Origin: Pseudomonadota bacterium
GTDB taxonomy: Bacteria > Pseudomonadota > Gammaproteobacteria > UBA9339
Direction: 5' to 3'
Length of the DNA: 40,000 bases
NCBI GenBank assembly: GCA_021781615.1
Contig: JAJXWM010000006.1
Location: 1 to 40,000, forward strand
Every line of letters begins with the position of its first letter. The stretch's first letter is position 1. Positions 34,544-40,000 of the stretch are shown in pieces. The translations under genes were made by a program, and so were the position numbers. The notes under the pieces are model-generated. The model searched no databases, was not told the DNA's origin, and saw only the letters and a list, made by a program, of their open reading frames with translations.

Positions 34544-35356
34544 ATGAATTTTAGGTCGTCAATTAATAACAAAATAGCCATTATGGCAACCAGTGTTTCG
34601 GTGCTAAAAAAAGCACAAGAATTATCTGTGCGCCTGCATCTCCCGCTAATCACACATGAACAACCTACAAATTTCTTTGCATTTTTGTTAATTTTCACTC
34701 CCGAGTGCCTAGAGCTCCGAGAAGTTGACCTCAAAAACTCCAAACCTATTTTTGTTAACTTTCTTGCCCCACAAATAAACTATCGCACCAAATATGGTGG
34801 TGGCAAAAAACAACTAATTGCTAAGGCGATAGGAATTAAAAGTAAAAAAAACCTAACTGTGCTTGATACCACTGCTGGTTTTGGGGTAGATGCTTTTATC
34901 CTTGCCTCTTTAGGATGCGAAGTAACCATGTTAGAACGCTCTCCGATAATTAACGCTTTGCTAGAAGACGGGTTAGAACGTTTAAAAGCTAACGGTTGTA
35001 ATTTAAAAATAAACCTGAAGCACACCCAATCTGTTGATTACATTAAAAAAATCTCAAAGCTCGCCCTAGAAAAACCAGACGTTATATATCTAGATCCGAT
35101 GTATCCAACACGCTCAAAATCCGCCTTAAACAAAAAAACGATGCGGATTTTACATGATATTGTAGGAAGCGATGACGATGCCTCCGAATTGTTAAATATT
35201 GCATTAAAATGCGCAAAAAACCGCACTGTAGTTAAAAGACCCAAATACGCTAAATATTTAGGGGAAATAAAACCAAATTTACAATTTTTTTCGAGCGGAA
35301 GCTCAAGATTTGATGTATATTTCTCAAAAAATAATTTGCCACCTATTAATGAATAA
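34544..35356 (+). CDS. rsmJ: 16S rRNA (guanine1516-N2)-methyltransferase
   Basis: A SAM-dependent enzyme modifying G1516 of 16S rRNA. RsmJ landmarks: RTKYGGGKKQLIAKAIGI, then LDTTAGFGVDAFILASLGCEVTMLERSP, the LDPMYP catalytic motif and KRPKYA, ending SSRFDVYF. With the ATG at 34544 the protein has 270 residues, and the distance from the start to the 'LELREVD' segment matches E. coli RsmJ. An ATG at 34517 would add nine residues and cannot be excluded. The ribosome-binding site is weak (GAAAG). It is divergent from the barrel gene. Confidence 0.92.
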   Translation: MNFRSSINNKIAIMATSVSVLKKAQELSVRLHLPLITHEQPTNFFAFLLIFTPECLELREVDLKNSKPIFVNFLAPQINYRTKYGGGKKQLIAKAIGIKSKKNLTVLDTTAGFGVDAFILASLGCEVTMLERSPIINALLEDGLERLKANGCNLKINLKHTQSVDYIKKISKLALEKPDVIYLDPMYPTRSKSALNKKTMRILHDIVGSDDDASELLNIALKCAKNRTVVKRPKYAKYLGEIKPNLQFFSSGSSRFDVYFSKNNLPPINE

Positions 35357-35369
35357 GGAGAAGGAATAA

Positions 35370-35987
35370 ATGCTATCGTCCATGGCCGAATTTCCAATGC
35401 CAATCACCACCCCACGCTTAATAATGCGTCCGCCAACTTTATCTGCAAATGATATTCGTGAATATTTTGATGCAGTAACAGAATCGATGAATGAAATTAG
35501 CCAATGGCTTCCCTGGGCAAAATATTACCCAACGCTGCAACAAGCTGAAGATTATATCAAAATGTGCCACACCAGTTGGTTAACAAAAAACGATAATAAT
35601 ATTGGCCTCCCCCTTTGGATTATGGAAAAAAACACTAATAGATTTGTTGGCAATATCACTATGTGGAATATTATCTGGGAGATTCCTAAATTTGAATTTG
35701 GTTATTGGCTTCGTACCTCAGAAACCCATAAAGGATATATTACCGAAGCGGTCAATGCGTTAACTCGTTATTGTTTTTTACAATTAGGAATTAGAAGGCT
35801 TGAAATTCGCTGTGAAAAAGAAAATGTCCGCGCACAGCAAATCCCAGAAAAATTAGGTTTTGAGCTAGAAGGGGTTTTACGAAACAGCACTCTCGCGGTA
35901 TCTAATGGCCGACTTACCGATACCGTACTCTTCTCATGCATCGATTTAGAACAGCTGCCAAATTTAGATGTAAAGTGGAAAAAATAG
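35370..35987 (+). CDS. GNAT acetyltransferase (RimJ/RimL-like)
   Basis: A 205-residue acetyltransferase of the ribosomal-protein N-acetyltransferase type. It opens with ITTPRLIMRPP, the family's first strand. FEFGYWLRTSETHKGYITEAVNAL is the acetyl-CoA loop region, and RRLEIRCEKENVRAQQIPEKLGFELEGVLR is the classic RimJ/RimL end. The target (a ribosomal protein, another protein or a small molecule) is not evident. A strong AAGGAGAAGGA precedes the start, 13 bp after rsmJ, so they probably share a transcript. Confidence 0.85.
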   Translation: MLSSMAEFPMPITTPRLIMRPPTLSANDIREYFDAVTESMNEISQWLPWAKYYPTLQQAEDYIKMCHTSWLTKNDNNIGLPLWIMEKNTNRFVGNITMWNIIWEIPKFEFGYWLRTSETHKGYITEAVNALTRYCFLQLGIRRLEIRCEKENVRAQQIPEKLGFELEGVLRNSTLAVSNGRLTDTVLFSCIDLEQLPNLDVKWKK

Positions 35988-36140
35988 ATTCGCCTATGCT
36001 ATAAGGCCTATATGGTAATGTTATGTAAGCATGATCCTAAAAAGAGCCGTAGCGAGAGCGTTTAAAATATTGGACCTTCTGCTAAACTTAAAGTATAAAT
36101 CTTTAAAATACAAATCGTAAAGATCCATAAACCCGCTCAC

Positions 36141-36239
36141 TGCTTTTGCTCCTAACGTCGTGTTAATATTAACCAGGTTAACAAATGAGGGATCGATATG
36201 GCATTAACTTATCAGGGGCCTCTGTTGAATGTTTTTTAA
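36141..36239 (+). pseudogene. IS5-like transposase 5' relic, copy A
   Basis: TGCTTTTGCTCCTAA and a GTGTTAATATTAA-type leader, then ATG GCA TTA ACT TAT (MALTY) at 36198, match the leader and start of copy B at 39395-39455. The frame reads MALTYQGPLLNVF and stops, so the transposase is destroyed. Confidence 0.55.
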
Positions 36240-36321
36240 TAATTCCGGTATAAACCCTTCTATAACTTTATTAGTTTGAATCTTATCATGTAACTTAATT
36301 CAGCATTACTGCAAGTAGTGC

Positions 36322-36452
36322 TTAACACCTGACATATTTTCATAAGTTTAAAAATATGGTATTCATTGGGGCTTAGAATGATTTTAAATGCAGCCCTTTC
36401 TTTGGCTAAACTACCAAGGCTTTGGTATTATTTAAAATATGTCAGGTGTTAA
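36322..36452. mobile_element. MITE-like element with 19-bp perfect inverted ends
   Basis: TTAACACCTGACATATTTT (36322-36340) is perfectly inverted at 36434-36452. The 131-bp element has no coding capacity. The outermost TTAA at both ends could be a duplicated target. It interrupts a hairpin repeat whose intact form is at 39550-39592: AGCATTACTGCAAGTAG lies to its left and GGTAGTGTTAAGGCTATAG to its right. Confidence 0.7.
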
Positions 36453-36553
36453 ACAGGTAGTGTTAAGGCTATAGACAAATAACTACATATTTGCTTTAAT
36501 TTTATTATATATAAATAAATCTTATGCGGTTTTATGCCTAAAAAAGAGAAGCA

Positions 36554-36763
36554 TTGAATGCCAGAATACAAACTATTGCAGCAAGAGAAAAAACCAAAGA
36601 GCGCAAAAACGACGTACATAAAAAAATACTAATTGGTGCCTATTATCTTGACCAAGCTAAAAAAAATAATTCTATGGATGAGATCAAAAATTTAATGGAC
36701 AAATTTTTAAAATGTGCTTTTGATAGAGAGCTTTTTGGACTAGAACATATACCTAGTCCATAG
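36554..36763 (+). pseudogene. MobC/TraD-like mobilisation protein, probably broken
   Basis: A 69-codon frame from a TTG encodes NARIQTIAAREKTKERKNDVHKKILIGAYYLDQAK and ends in FDRELFGLEHIPSP. This pattern (charged N-terminal helix, 'RKILIGA', 'DRELFGL') resembles small accessory mobilisation proteins of plasmids and integrative elements. Upstream, ATG CCT begins 24 bases before but is out of frame after an A6 run; one extra A would give MPKKREALNARIQ. So the gene is either frameshifted or started at TTG. No relaxase is nearby. Family assignment is tentative. Confidence 0.4.
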
Positions 36764-36844
36764 TGCTGTTTTGAGTTATCAACTAAAAAAATTTTATTTT
36801 ATTTGAAAAATCTTAAATATAACTTATGTTCTTAAGGAGGTCAT

Positions 36845-37342
36845 ATGAGGTTAGTTTCATTTATTAGTTTTTCATTACTAGCTATGCTTATAACAAGCGC
36901 TACTTTTGCAAGTTCTGTAACTATACACGAAAAACCAGACACAACTTCTAAAGCAGTTGCAACTATTGATAACGATAAGCAACTGATTCCAATTATCTAT
37001 ACTGATAAAAAAGATTGGGTTAAAGTTGCTAACCCGCAAAATGGAGACGTAGGCTGGATAGAAACCAGTAAATTCAAAGGACCTTTGATATCTACTCAAG
37101 TTAATGGTTCTAATGTTAAACAACAAATCATAATTAATAAAGAAAGTAAGGATAAAAAGCCTAATGTTTATACTGTTATTCAATATACTGGTTCTGACCA
37201 ATTAGACTCAAAAGAGACAAAAGAAATAATAAAGAAAATGGAACAAGATAGAGAAAAAATGCGACTTGATATCCAAAAAATGCAAGAACGAATGCAAAAA
37301 TCTATGCAAGAAATGTTTAAAGAGTTTAACGAAATCCTATAA
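36845..37342 (+). CDS. Exported SH3-domain protein with C-terminal coiled coil
   Basis: A 165-residue protein. A signal peptide (LVSFISFSLLAMLITSATFAS) is followed by a bacterial SH3 domain (residues about 24-78: VTIHEKPDTTSKAVATIDND, then DWVKVANPQNGDVGWIETSKFKG). The C-terminal third is a Met/Lys/Glu/Gln-rich helix predicted to form a coiled coil (IKKMEQDREKMRLDIQKM, then QERMQKSMQEMF). Such proteins often bind peptidoglycan or surface partners. The strong site AAGGAGGT fixes the start. It stands alone in a repeat-rich region. Confidence 0.75.
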   Translation: MRLVSFISFSLLAMLITSATFASSVTIHEKPDTTSKAVATIDNDKQLIPIIYTDKKDWVKVANPQNGDVGWIETSKFKGPLISTQVNGSNVKQQIIINKESKDKKPNVYTVIQYTGSDQLDSKETKEIIKKMEQDREKMRLDIQKMQERMQKSMQEMFKEFNEIL

Positions 37343-37380
37343 AATATTACTAAGTCATACTAAAACTGAGCAAGGACAAG

Positions 37381-37607
37381 TTGCTTTTACTAGTTGAGAA
37401 AACTAGAATGTTTAGCTGAGTGATAGGTTGGGTTAGTCCTCTGTTTAGGAATAGAAATAATAAAATAAAAAGAGGTATTGATAAAAAATATTAGGTCTAA
37501 CTAAAATTGAAAAGCGGCCAGTTATAGGTCATGTCGAATGCAGAGGGGTAACCATCCAGCCTATTACTCAGTTAAACATTCTAGCCTTCTCAACTGCTAA
37601 AAACAGT
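37381..37607. mobile_element. Miniature element with ~50-bp imperfect inverted ends
   Basis: The stretch 37381-37432 (containing CTAGAATGTTTAGCTGAG) and the reverse complement of 37556-37607 (CTAGAATGTTTAACTGAG) align over about 50 bases with roughly 85% identity. The 120-bp centre has no open frame. This is the structure of an old non-autonomous element. Confidence 0.6.
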
Positions 37608-37651
37608 GTGTCTGTCGCAAATTGGCAAGGCAGCGTACTTTACCCTAAAAA

Positions 37652-37696
37652 GAGCCTGTTGAAATCCAAAGAGAGAATTTGGATTTCAACAGGCTC
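37652..37696. repeat. Perfect 19-bp hairpin
   Basis: GAGCCTGTTGAAATCCAAA and its exact reverse complement flank a 7-nt loop (GAGAGAA). The left side is preceded by CCTAAAAA, part of the dispersed repeat family. The stem base CCTGTTGA recurs in the hairpin at 38410-38457. It may terminate transcription from either side. Confidence 0.7.
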
Positions 37697-37776
37697 CTTA
37701 TAAGGCGTGGTGCGTTACGAGCAAATAGCGCCCATTCGACAGACGGCTATCTTCTTCGCGGGCCTATATCTGTCTA

Positions 37777-38031
37777 TTAAATATAGCGAGCAGCGATATT
37801 TCTGTATATAAGTGCTGCACCAACTGAAGCAGCAGCTACCAACACACTTCCTGTGACAACCGCTTCCAGAAATAGCTGCTTGGAATCGATTATATCATTT
37901 ATATTTTTACCTATAGTAGTGTCTATGTAATCACCTAAATCATAACCAATAGTACGAAAAGTATCACTAAAATGCCCGCCACCAGACACTTGCTCAACCT
38001 CGCCTCTACATAACTCGATTACTTTATTCAT
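37777..38031 (-). CDS. Double-glycine-leader peptide, bacteriocin/microcin-like, copy 1
   Basis: An 84-residue precursor. Residues 1-18 (MNKVIELCRGEVEQVSGG) form a model GG leader: Leu at -12, Glu at -8, Val at -7, Val at -4, Gly at -2 and -1. A C39-peptidase ABC exporter would cut after Gly18. The ~66-residue mature peptide has a polar, Gly/Asp/Ile-rich first half and a hydrophobic Ala/Val/Gly segment (AVVTGSVLVAAASVGAALIY), as in membrane-active class II bacteriocins. AGGAGA lies upstream. No exporter or immunity gene is visible nearby. A paralogue lies at 38859. Confidence 0.7.
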   Translation of the reverse strand: MNKVIELCRGEVEQVSGGGHFSDTFRTIGYDLGDYIDTTIGKNINDIIDSKQLFLEAVVTGSVLVAAASVGAALIYRNIAARYI

Positions 38032-38183
38032 AAAAATATTTCTCCTATGTTAAAGTTTATTTACCGTACCCTACGATAATGAGTATAGCTGAGCATTGTT
38101 AAGAAAAGCTTAAGAGCTCTTTGCCTCATCAGTATGATTATGTAACAAATTGATATTAAGTGACTTTTAACCGGGGGTGATTT
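38032..38183 (-). promoter_or_regulatory. Conserved upstream block of GG-peptide gene 1
   Basis: The ~150 bases before the start are nearly identical to those before GG-peptide gene 2 (39153-39325), including CTACGATAATGAGTATAGCT and GATTATGTAACAAATTGAT. On the minus strand a TATACT (38082-38087) could be a -10 element. Such conservation beyond the coding region suggests shared regulation or recent duplication. Confidence 0.5.
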
Positions 38184-38373
38184 CTTCAGGAAATTGTAGC
38201 ACCAAATATTTAAACAAACGTAATACCCCATATCCTTTGTAATTATTGTCTTTTTCTATCTCCTTTAGACGACTTTACAATCCTTCAAATTCCCAAAGTC
38301 TAAAAAACCTACGGTAAATGTGATCTATGGGTATTAAGTCTTCTAAGCTAACCATCACTATTTGATTTGACAT
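38167..38373 (-). pseudogene. Transposase N-terminal relic (IS1182/DUF772-like)
   Basis: The minus strand from ATG at 38373 reads MSNQIVMVSLEDLIPIDHIYRRF, then a stop, then SRLKEIEKDNNYKGYGVLRLFKYLVLQF. This matches the N-terminal 'LVPxDHxxR... DPxxLxKxLLLQ' pattern of DUF772-bearing transposases. The internal TAA and the missing C-terminal catalytic part mark it as dead. Its 3' end runs into the GG-peptide upstream block. Confidence 0.6.
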
Positions 38374-38409
38374 ATTCTGACCCCAAAGTAACGAGAAAGT
38401 CTATTATAA

Positions 38410-38457
38410 TAGGGCCTGTTGACATTTTAAATTAATATAAAATGTCAACAGGCCCTA
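38410..38457. repeat. Perfect 19-bp hairpin
   Basis: TAGGGCCTGTTGACATTTT and its exact inverse flank an AT-rich 10-nt loop. It shares GCCTGTTGA with the hairpin at 37652-37696. Confidence 0.7.
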
Positions 38458-38858
38458 GGCTTTTGCTTATTTTTGTAGGAATACTTTTATCTTATGAAAG
38501 GATAAGCAAAAATTGATAGAAGATTTTATTTTGACTAGATTCCCGCTAGAAGCATACGGGAATGACATTTACTTTCGGATTGCGATAGCCCCATAATAGG
38601 GTTTTAGGCGCTTTTATACCAATAATTTTTTGAATAGAAACGGCCAAAGAGCGTTGGATCAGGGATGGTGCATCGAGGGGCATGGCCGACAGGGATGTCG
38701 TTTGGTTACCGAGGACAGGAGTCCGTCCCCGAGAGGCGTTGCCACTGACCCAGAAAGCTCTACAGCCCCTCCAGTTTTAATTACTGTATAGGGGCTGAGC
38801 TATCACAAATAACTTCAAAATTCACTCTTTGTTTTTACTGGTTTTTTAGAAATTTTTC
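38458..38858. other. Intergenic region between the peptide genes
   Basis: No gene found. In order it holds a TTTTGCTTAT/ATAAGCAAAA inverted pair (38458-38510), a short palindromic repeat (38539-38563), and a GC-rich patch from about 38638 to 38800 with stacked small hairpins (CGAC-AGGGAT-GTCG, GGAC-AGGA-GTCC, and AGCCCCT/AGGGGCT). The GC-rich patch contrasts with the AT-rich surroundings and looks like an imported dispersed repeat. I saw no immunity-type membrane protein here. Confidence 0.5.
38539..38563. repeat. Short palindromic repeat (dRS3-like)
   Basis: ATTCCCG-N11-CGGGAAT, followed by GAC. This is the form of a widespread family of genomic palindromes. Confidence 0.55.
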
Positions 38859-39152
38859 TCAACAAGTATAAAAGTCGAAATTACCAGCATAGTAATCATC
38901 GATATTTCTGTCTATAAATCCTGGACCAACTAAAATAGCAGCTACCAACACCGTTGTGACAACCTCTCCCATCAGGGTCTGCTGTAACTCCTTGCAATTG
39001 ATTAGATCATTTATATTTTCGCCTATGAAGTCAACAGCAGTGTCTACGTAACCACCTAACTCATAACCAATATTACTAAAAGTATTACTAAAAGATACGC
39101 CACCAGACACTTGCTCAACCTCGCCTTTACATAACTCGATTACTTTACTCAT
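38859..39152 (-). CDS. Double-glycine-leader peptide, bacteriocin/microcin-like, copy 2
   Basis: A 97-residue precursor and paralogue of the peptide at 37777. Residues 1-18 (MSKVIELCKGEVEQVSGG) keep every leader consensus position. The mature ~79-residue peptide begins VSFSNTFSNIGYELGGYVDT, shares the ENINDLI segment with copy 1, and then has a hydrophobic stretch (VVTTVLVAAILVGPGFI). It ends in a unique YYAGNFDFYTC tail. Cysteines in INCKE and at the C-terminus could form a disulfide. AGGAGA lies upstream. The pair could be a two-component bacteriocin or two independent toxins. Confidence 0.7.
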   Translation of the reverse strand: MSKVIELCKGEVEQVSGGVSFSNTFSNIGYELGGYVDTAVDFIGENINDLINCKELQQTLMGEVVTTVLVAAILVGPGFIDRNIDDYYAGNFDFYTC

Positions 39153-39325
39153 ATAAATATTTCTCCTATATTAAAGTTCATTTAGTTACTTGTTTATTTA
39201 CCGTACCCTACGATAATGAGTATAGCTGAGCATTGTTAAGAAAAGCTTAAGAGCGCTTTGCCTCATCAATATGATTATGTAACAAATTGATATTAAGTAA
39301 CTTTTAACCGAGGATGATTTGATTT
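39153..39325 (-). promoter_or_regulatory. Conserved upstream block of GG-peptide gene 2
   Basis: Nearly identical to the block before gene 1, apart from a ~16-bp insertion near 39185 that partly repeats TTTATTT. A candidate -10 (TATACT on the minus strand) is at 39219-39224. The 63-codon frame crossing this block is not conserved as a protein and is ignored. Confidence 0.5.
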
Positions 39326-39394
39326 CACTGCTTCGGGCGTCGTGATTATGTTTGGGAGCAGCTTCCTGCCTCGATTCCTTTACGTCCATGTATC

Positions 39395-39543
39395 CTGCTT
39401 TTGCTCCTAAAATCGTGTTAATATTAAACAGGTTAACTATGGCATTAACTTATAAGGCATTGGCTGGCAAGCCGCAGATATTTTTAAGATTAACTGGGGT
39501 TAGCATTAATGACTTCCAAGAAATAATAAAAAAAATTAAGTAA
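39395..39543 (+). pseudogene. IS5-like transposase 5' relic, copy B
   Basis: After a leader shared with copy A at 36141, an ATG at 39439 opens a 34-codon frame (MALTYKALAGKPQIFLRLTG, then VSINDFQEIIKKIK). It resembles the N-terminal helix-turn-helix of IS5-group DDE transposases ('LTGVSxxxFxxI'). It then stops; the DDE domain is absent. A hairpin repeat follows at 39550. Confidence 0.6.
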
Positions 39544-39549
39544 TTATTT

Positions 39550-39592
39550 AGCATCACTGCAAGTAGCAAAAACCGCTACTGGCAGTGATGCT
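39550..39592. repeat. 18-bp hairpin repeat, intact copy
   Basis: AGCATCACTGCAAGTAGC pairs with GCTACTGGCAGTGATGCT with one mismatch around a 7-nt loop (AAAAACC). A related copy at about 36302-36470 is split by the 131-bp miniature element. Confidence 0.7.
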
Positions 39593-39719
39593 GATAGATC
39601 GCCACATTGTGGCAGATATAACAAATTACTTCTTACCACTTGATTTCCCAACTTATAACACCAAATTTATTTGGGTACTACTTAGCTTAGCCTTTACATT
39701 TGGCATAATTTTTGAGTAG
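39588..39719 (+). CDS. Possible 43-residue membrane peptide
   Basis: A short frame starts at an ATG inside the right arm of the hairpin (MLIDRHIVADITNYFLPLDF) and ends in a single hydrophobic helix (FIWVLLSLAFTFGIIFE). There is no clear ribosome-binding site and no known homologue. It could be a fragment of a larger lost gene. Confidence 0.2.
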   Translation: MLIDRHIVADITNYFLPLDFPTYNTKFIWVLLSLAFTFGIIFE

Positions 39720-39765
39720 CGCTTTTTGCTGCCCAAAATCATGCTGACTGGTTATAAAATTAATA

Positions 39766-39805
39766 ATATTAAGCGCTCACAGCAGGCTTCAACTGCTCTT
39801 AGGAT
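39766..39805. repeat. Right half of the dispersed inverted-repeat element
   Basis: AATATTAAGCGCTCACAGCA, then GGCTTCAACTGCTCTTAGGAT. It matches 24392-24432 (ATTAAGCGCTCGCAGTAGGT and onward) with decay. The left arm is missing. Confidence 0.5.
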
Positions 39806-39844
39806 GATCACTACCTACCAAAAATAATATTTTTTTAACGTTAC

Positions 39845-40000
39845 TTATAGCTCTACAGCTTTATCCTTTATTTTCTTTTTTAAAGAATTTAATAGCCGAT
39901 TAGCCTTTGTATAATCATTATCTCTAGCTAAACTTAGAATTTTAGCTCGATCTTCTTTGCTGAATTCATATTTATCTAGTTCTACTAACATCGCCACAAA
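39845..40000 (-). CDS. C-terminal part of a gene entering from the right edge
   Basis: An open minus-strand frame of 51 codons from the window edge to a stop at 39845-39847. It reads MLVELDKYEFSKEDRAKILS, then LARDNDYTKANRLLNSLKKK, and ends KDKAVEL. It is helical, rich in Lys, Leu and Glu. No start can be seen unless the ATG at about 39989-39991 is used, and that has no clear ribosome-binding site. I do not recognise it. Confidence 0.5.
   Translation of the reverse strand, partial: FVAMLVELDKYEFSKEDRAKILSLARDNDYTKANRLLNSLKKKIKDKAVEL

Larger units (their letters stand above)
35988..36553. other. Repeat-rich intergenic region
   Basis: No intact gene. It holds a partial copy of the CCTAAAAAGAGC repeat (36034-36060), a 5' relic of an IS5-like element (from 36141) and a nested miniature inverted-repeat element (36322-36452), described separately. 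Confidence 0.6.
37343..37776. other. Repeat-rich intergenic region
   Basis: No gene seen. It is filled by a ~230-bp element with long imperfect inverted ends and by a 19-bp perfect hairpin, described separately. Confidence 0.6.

Noticed and set aside
35038-35403. 121-codon minus-strand frame antisense to rsmJ
   Set aside because: The plus strand encodes all RsmJ motifs; the antisense frame has none.
39198-39389. 63-codon minus-strand frame in the GG-peptide 2 upstream block
   Set aside because: The matching block upstream of peptide 1 does not keep the frame, so conservation is at the DNA level.

Overview
The window looks like a chromosomal segment of a low-GC gammaproteobacterium. The clues are an MSHA-type pilus assembly cluster in the Vibrio/Shewanella gene order, RsmJ, a YgfX-like protein, ApaH and a Kbl-Tdh pair. 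The PqaA-like exported protein, the RMND1/DUF155 protein and the many short palindromic repeats and broken transposases suggest a host-associated lineage, perhaps near Legionellales or Coxiellaceae. That placement is inference from gene content, not a measured result.

Layout. 1-2880: a methyltransferase, a LysE-type exporter, a small exported protein that may be frameshifted, a winged-helix relic, and tRNA-Arg(CCG) preceded by three tandem 106-bp units, each opening with the first 11 bases of the tRNA. 2900-9900: mostly housekeeping (PqaA-like protein, phosphofructokinase, LepA, NadB, host-attachment-family protein). 10059-19380: nine tightly packed, often overlapping genes (mshI, a PilN-like gene, mshJ, K, L, M, N, E, G) encoding a type IV pilus assembly machine. 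19410-24301: a PilT-type retraction ATPase on the other strand, two 92%-identical MshA-like pilins, and an STT3-type oligosaccharyltransferase with a WWDMG motif. A scrap of the STT3 gene lies between the two pilins, so the pilin-STT3 block was probably duplicated and then collapsed. 24620-27675: RMND1-family protein, then kbl and tdh (threonine to glycine plus acetyl-CoA). 27866-29701: small membrane proteins, including a tandem paralogous pair. 29753-32725: a HAD phosphatase followed by flavodiiron protein, flavin reductase, a 54-residue rubredoxin and a HIT protein; the three redox genes make a complete NAD(P)H-to-O2/NO reduction chain. 32875-35987: apaH, an outer-membrane beta-barrel, rsmJ and a RimJ/RimL-type acetyltransferase.

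35988-40000 is an accessory, repeat-rich tail. It holds two paralogous peptide genes with textbook double-glycine leaders and a shared ~150-bp upstream block, a broken MobC-like gene, an exported SH3 protein, two IS5-like transposase 5' relics (one carrying a nested miniature element), a second transposase relic, and several perfect long hairpins. The most promising unexplored items are the GG-leader peptide pair, the pilin/STT3 locus (neither pilin has an N-X-S/T sequon), an MshE that appears to lack its leading cyclic-di-GMP-binding motif, and the tRNA-linked tandem repeat.
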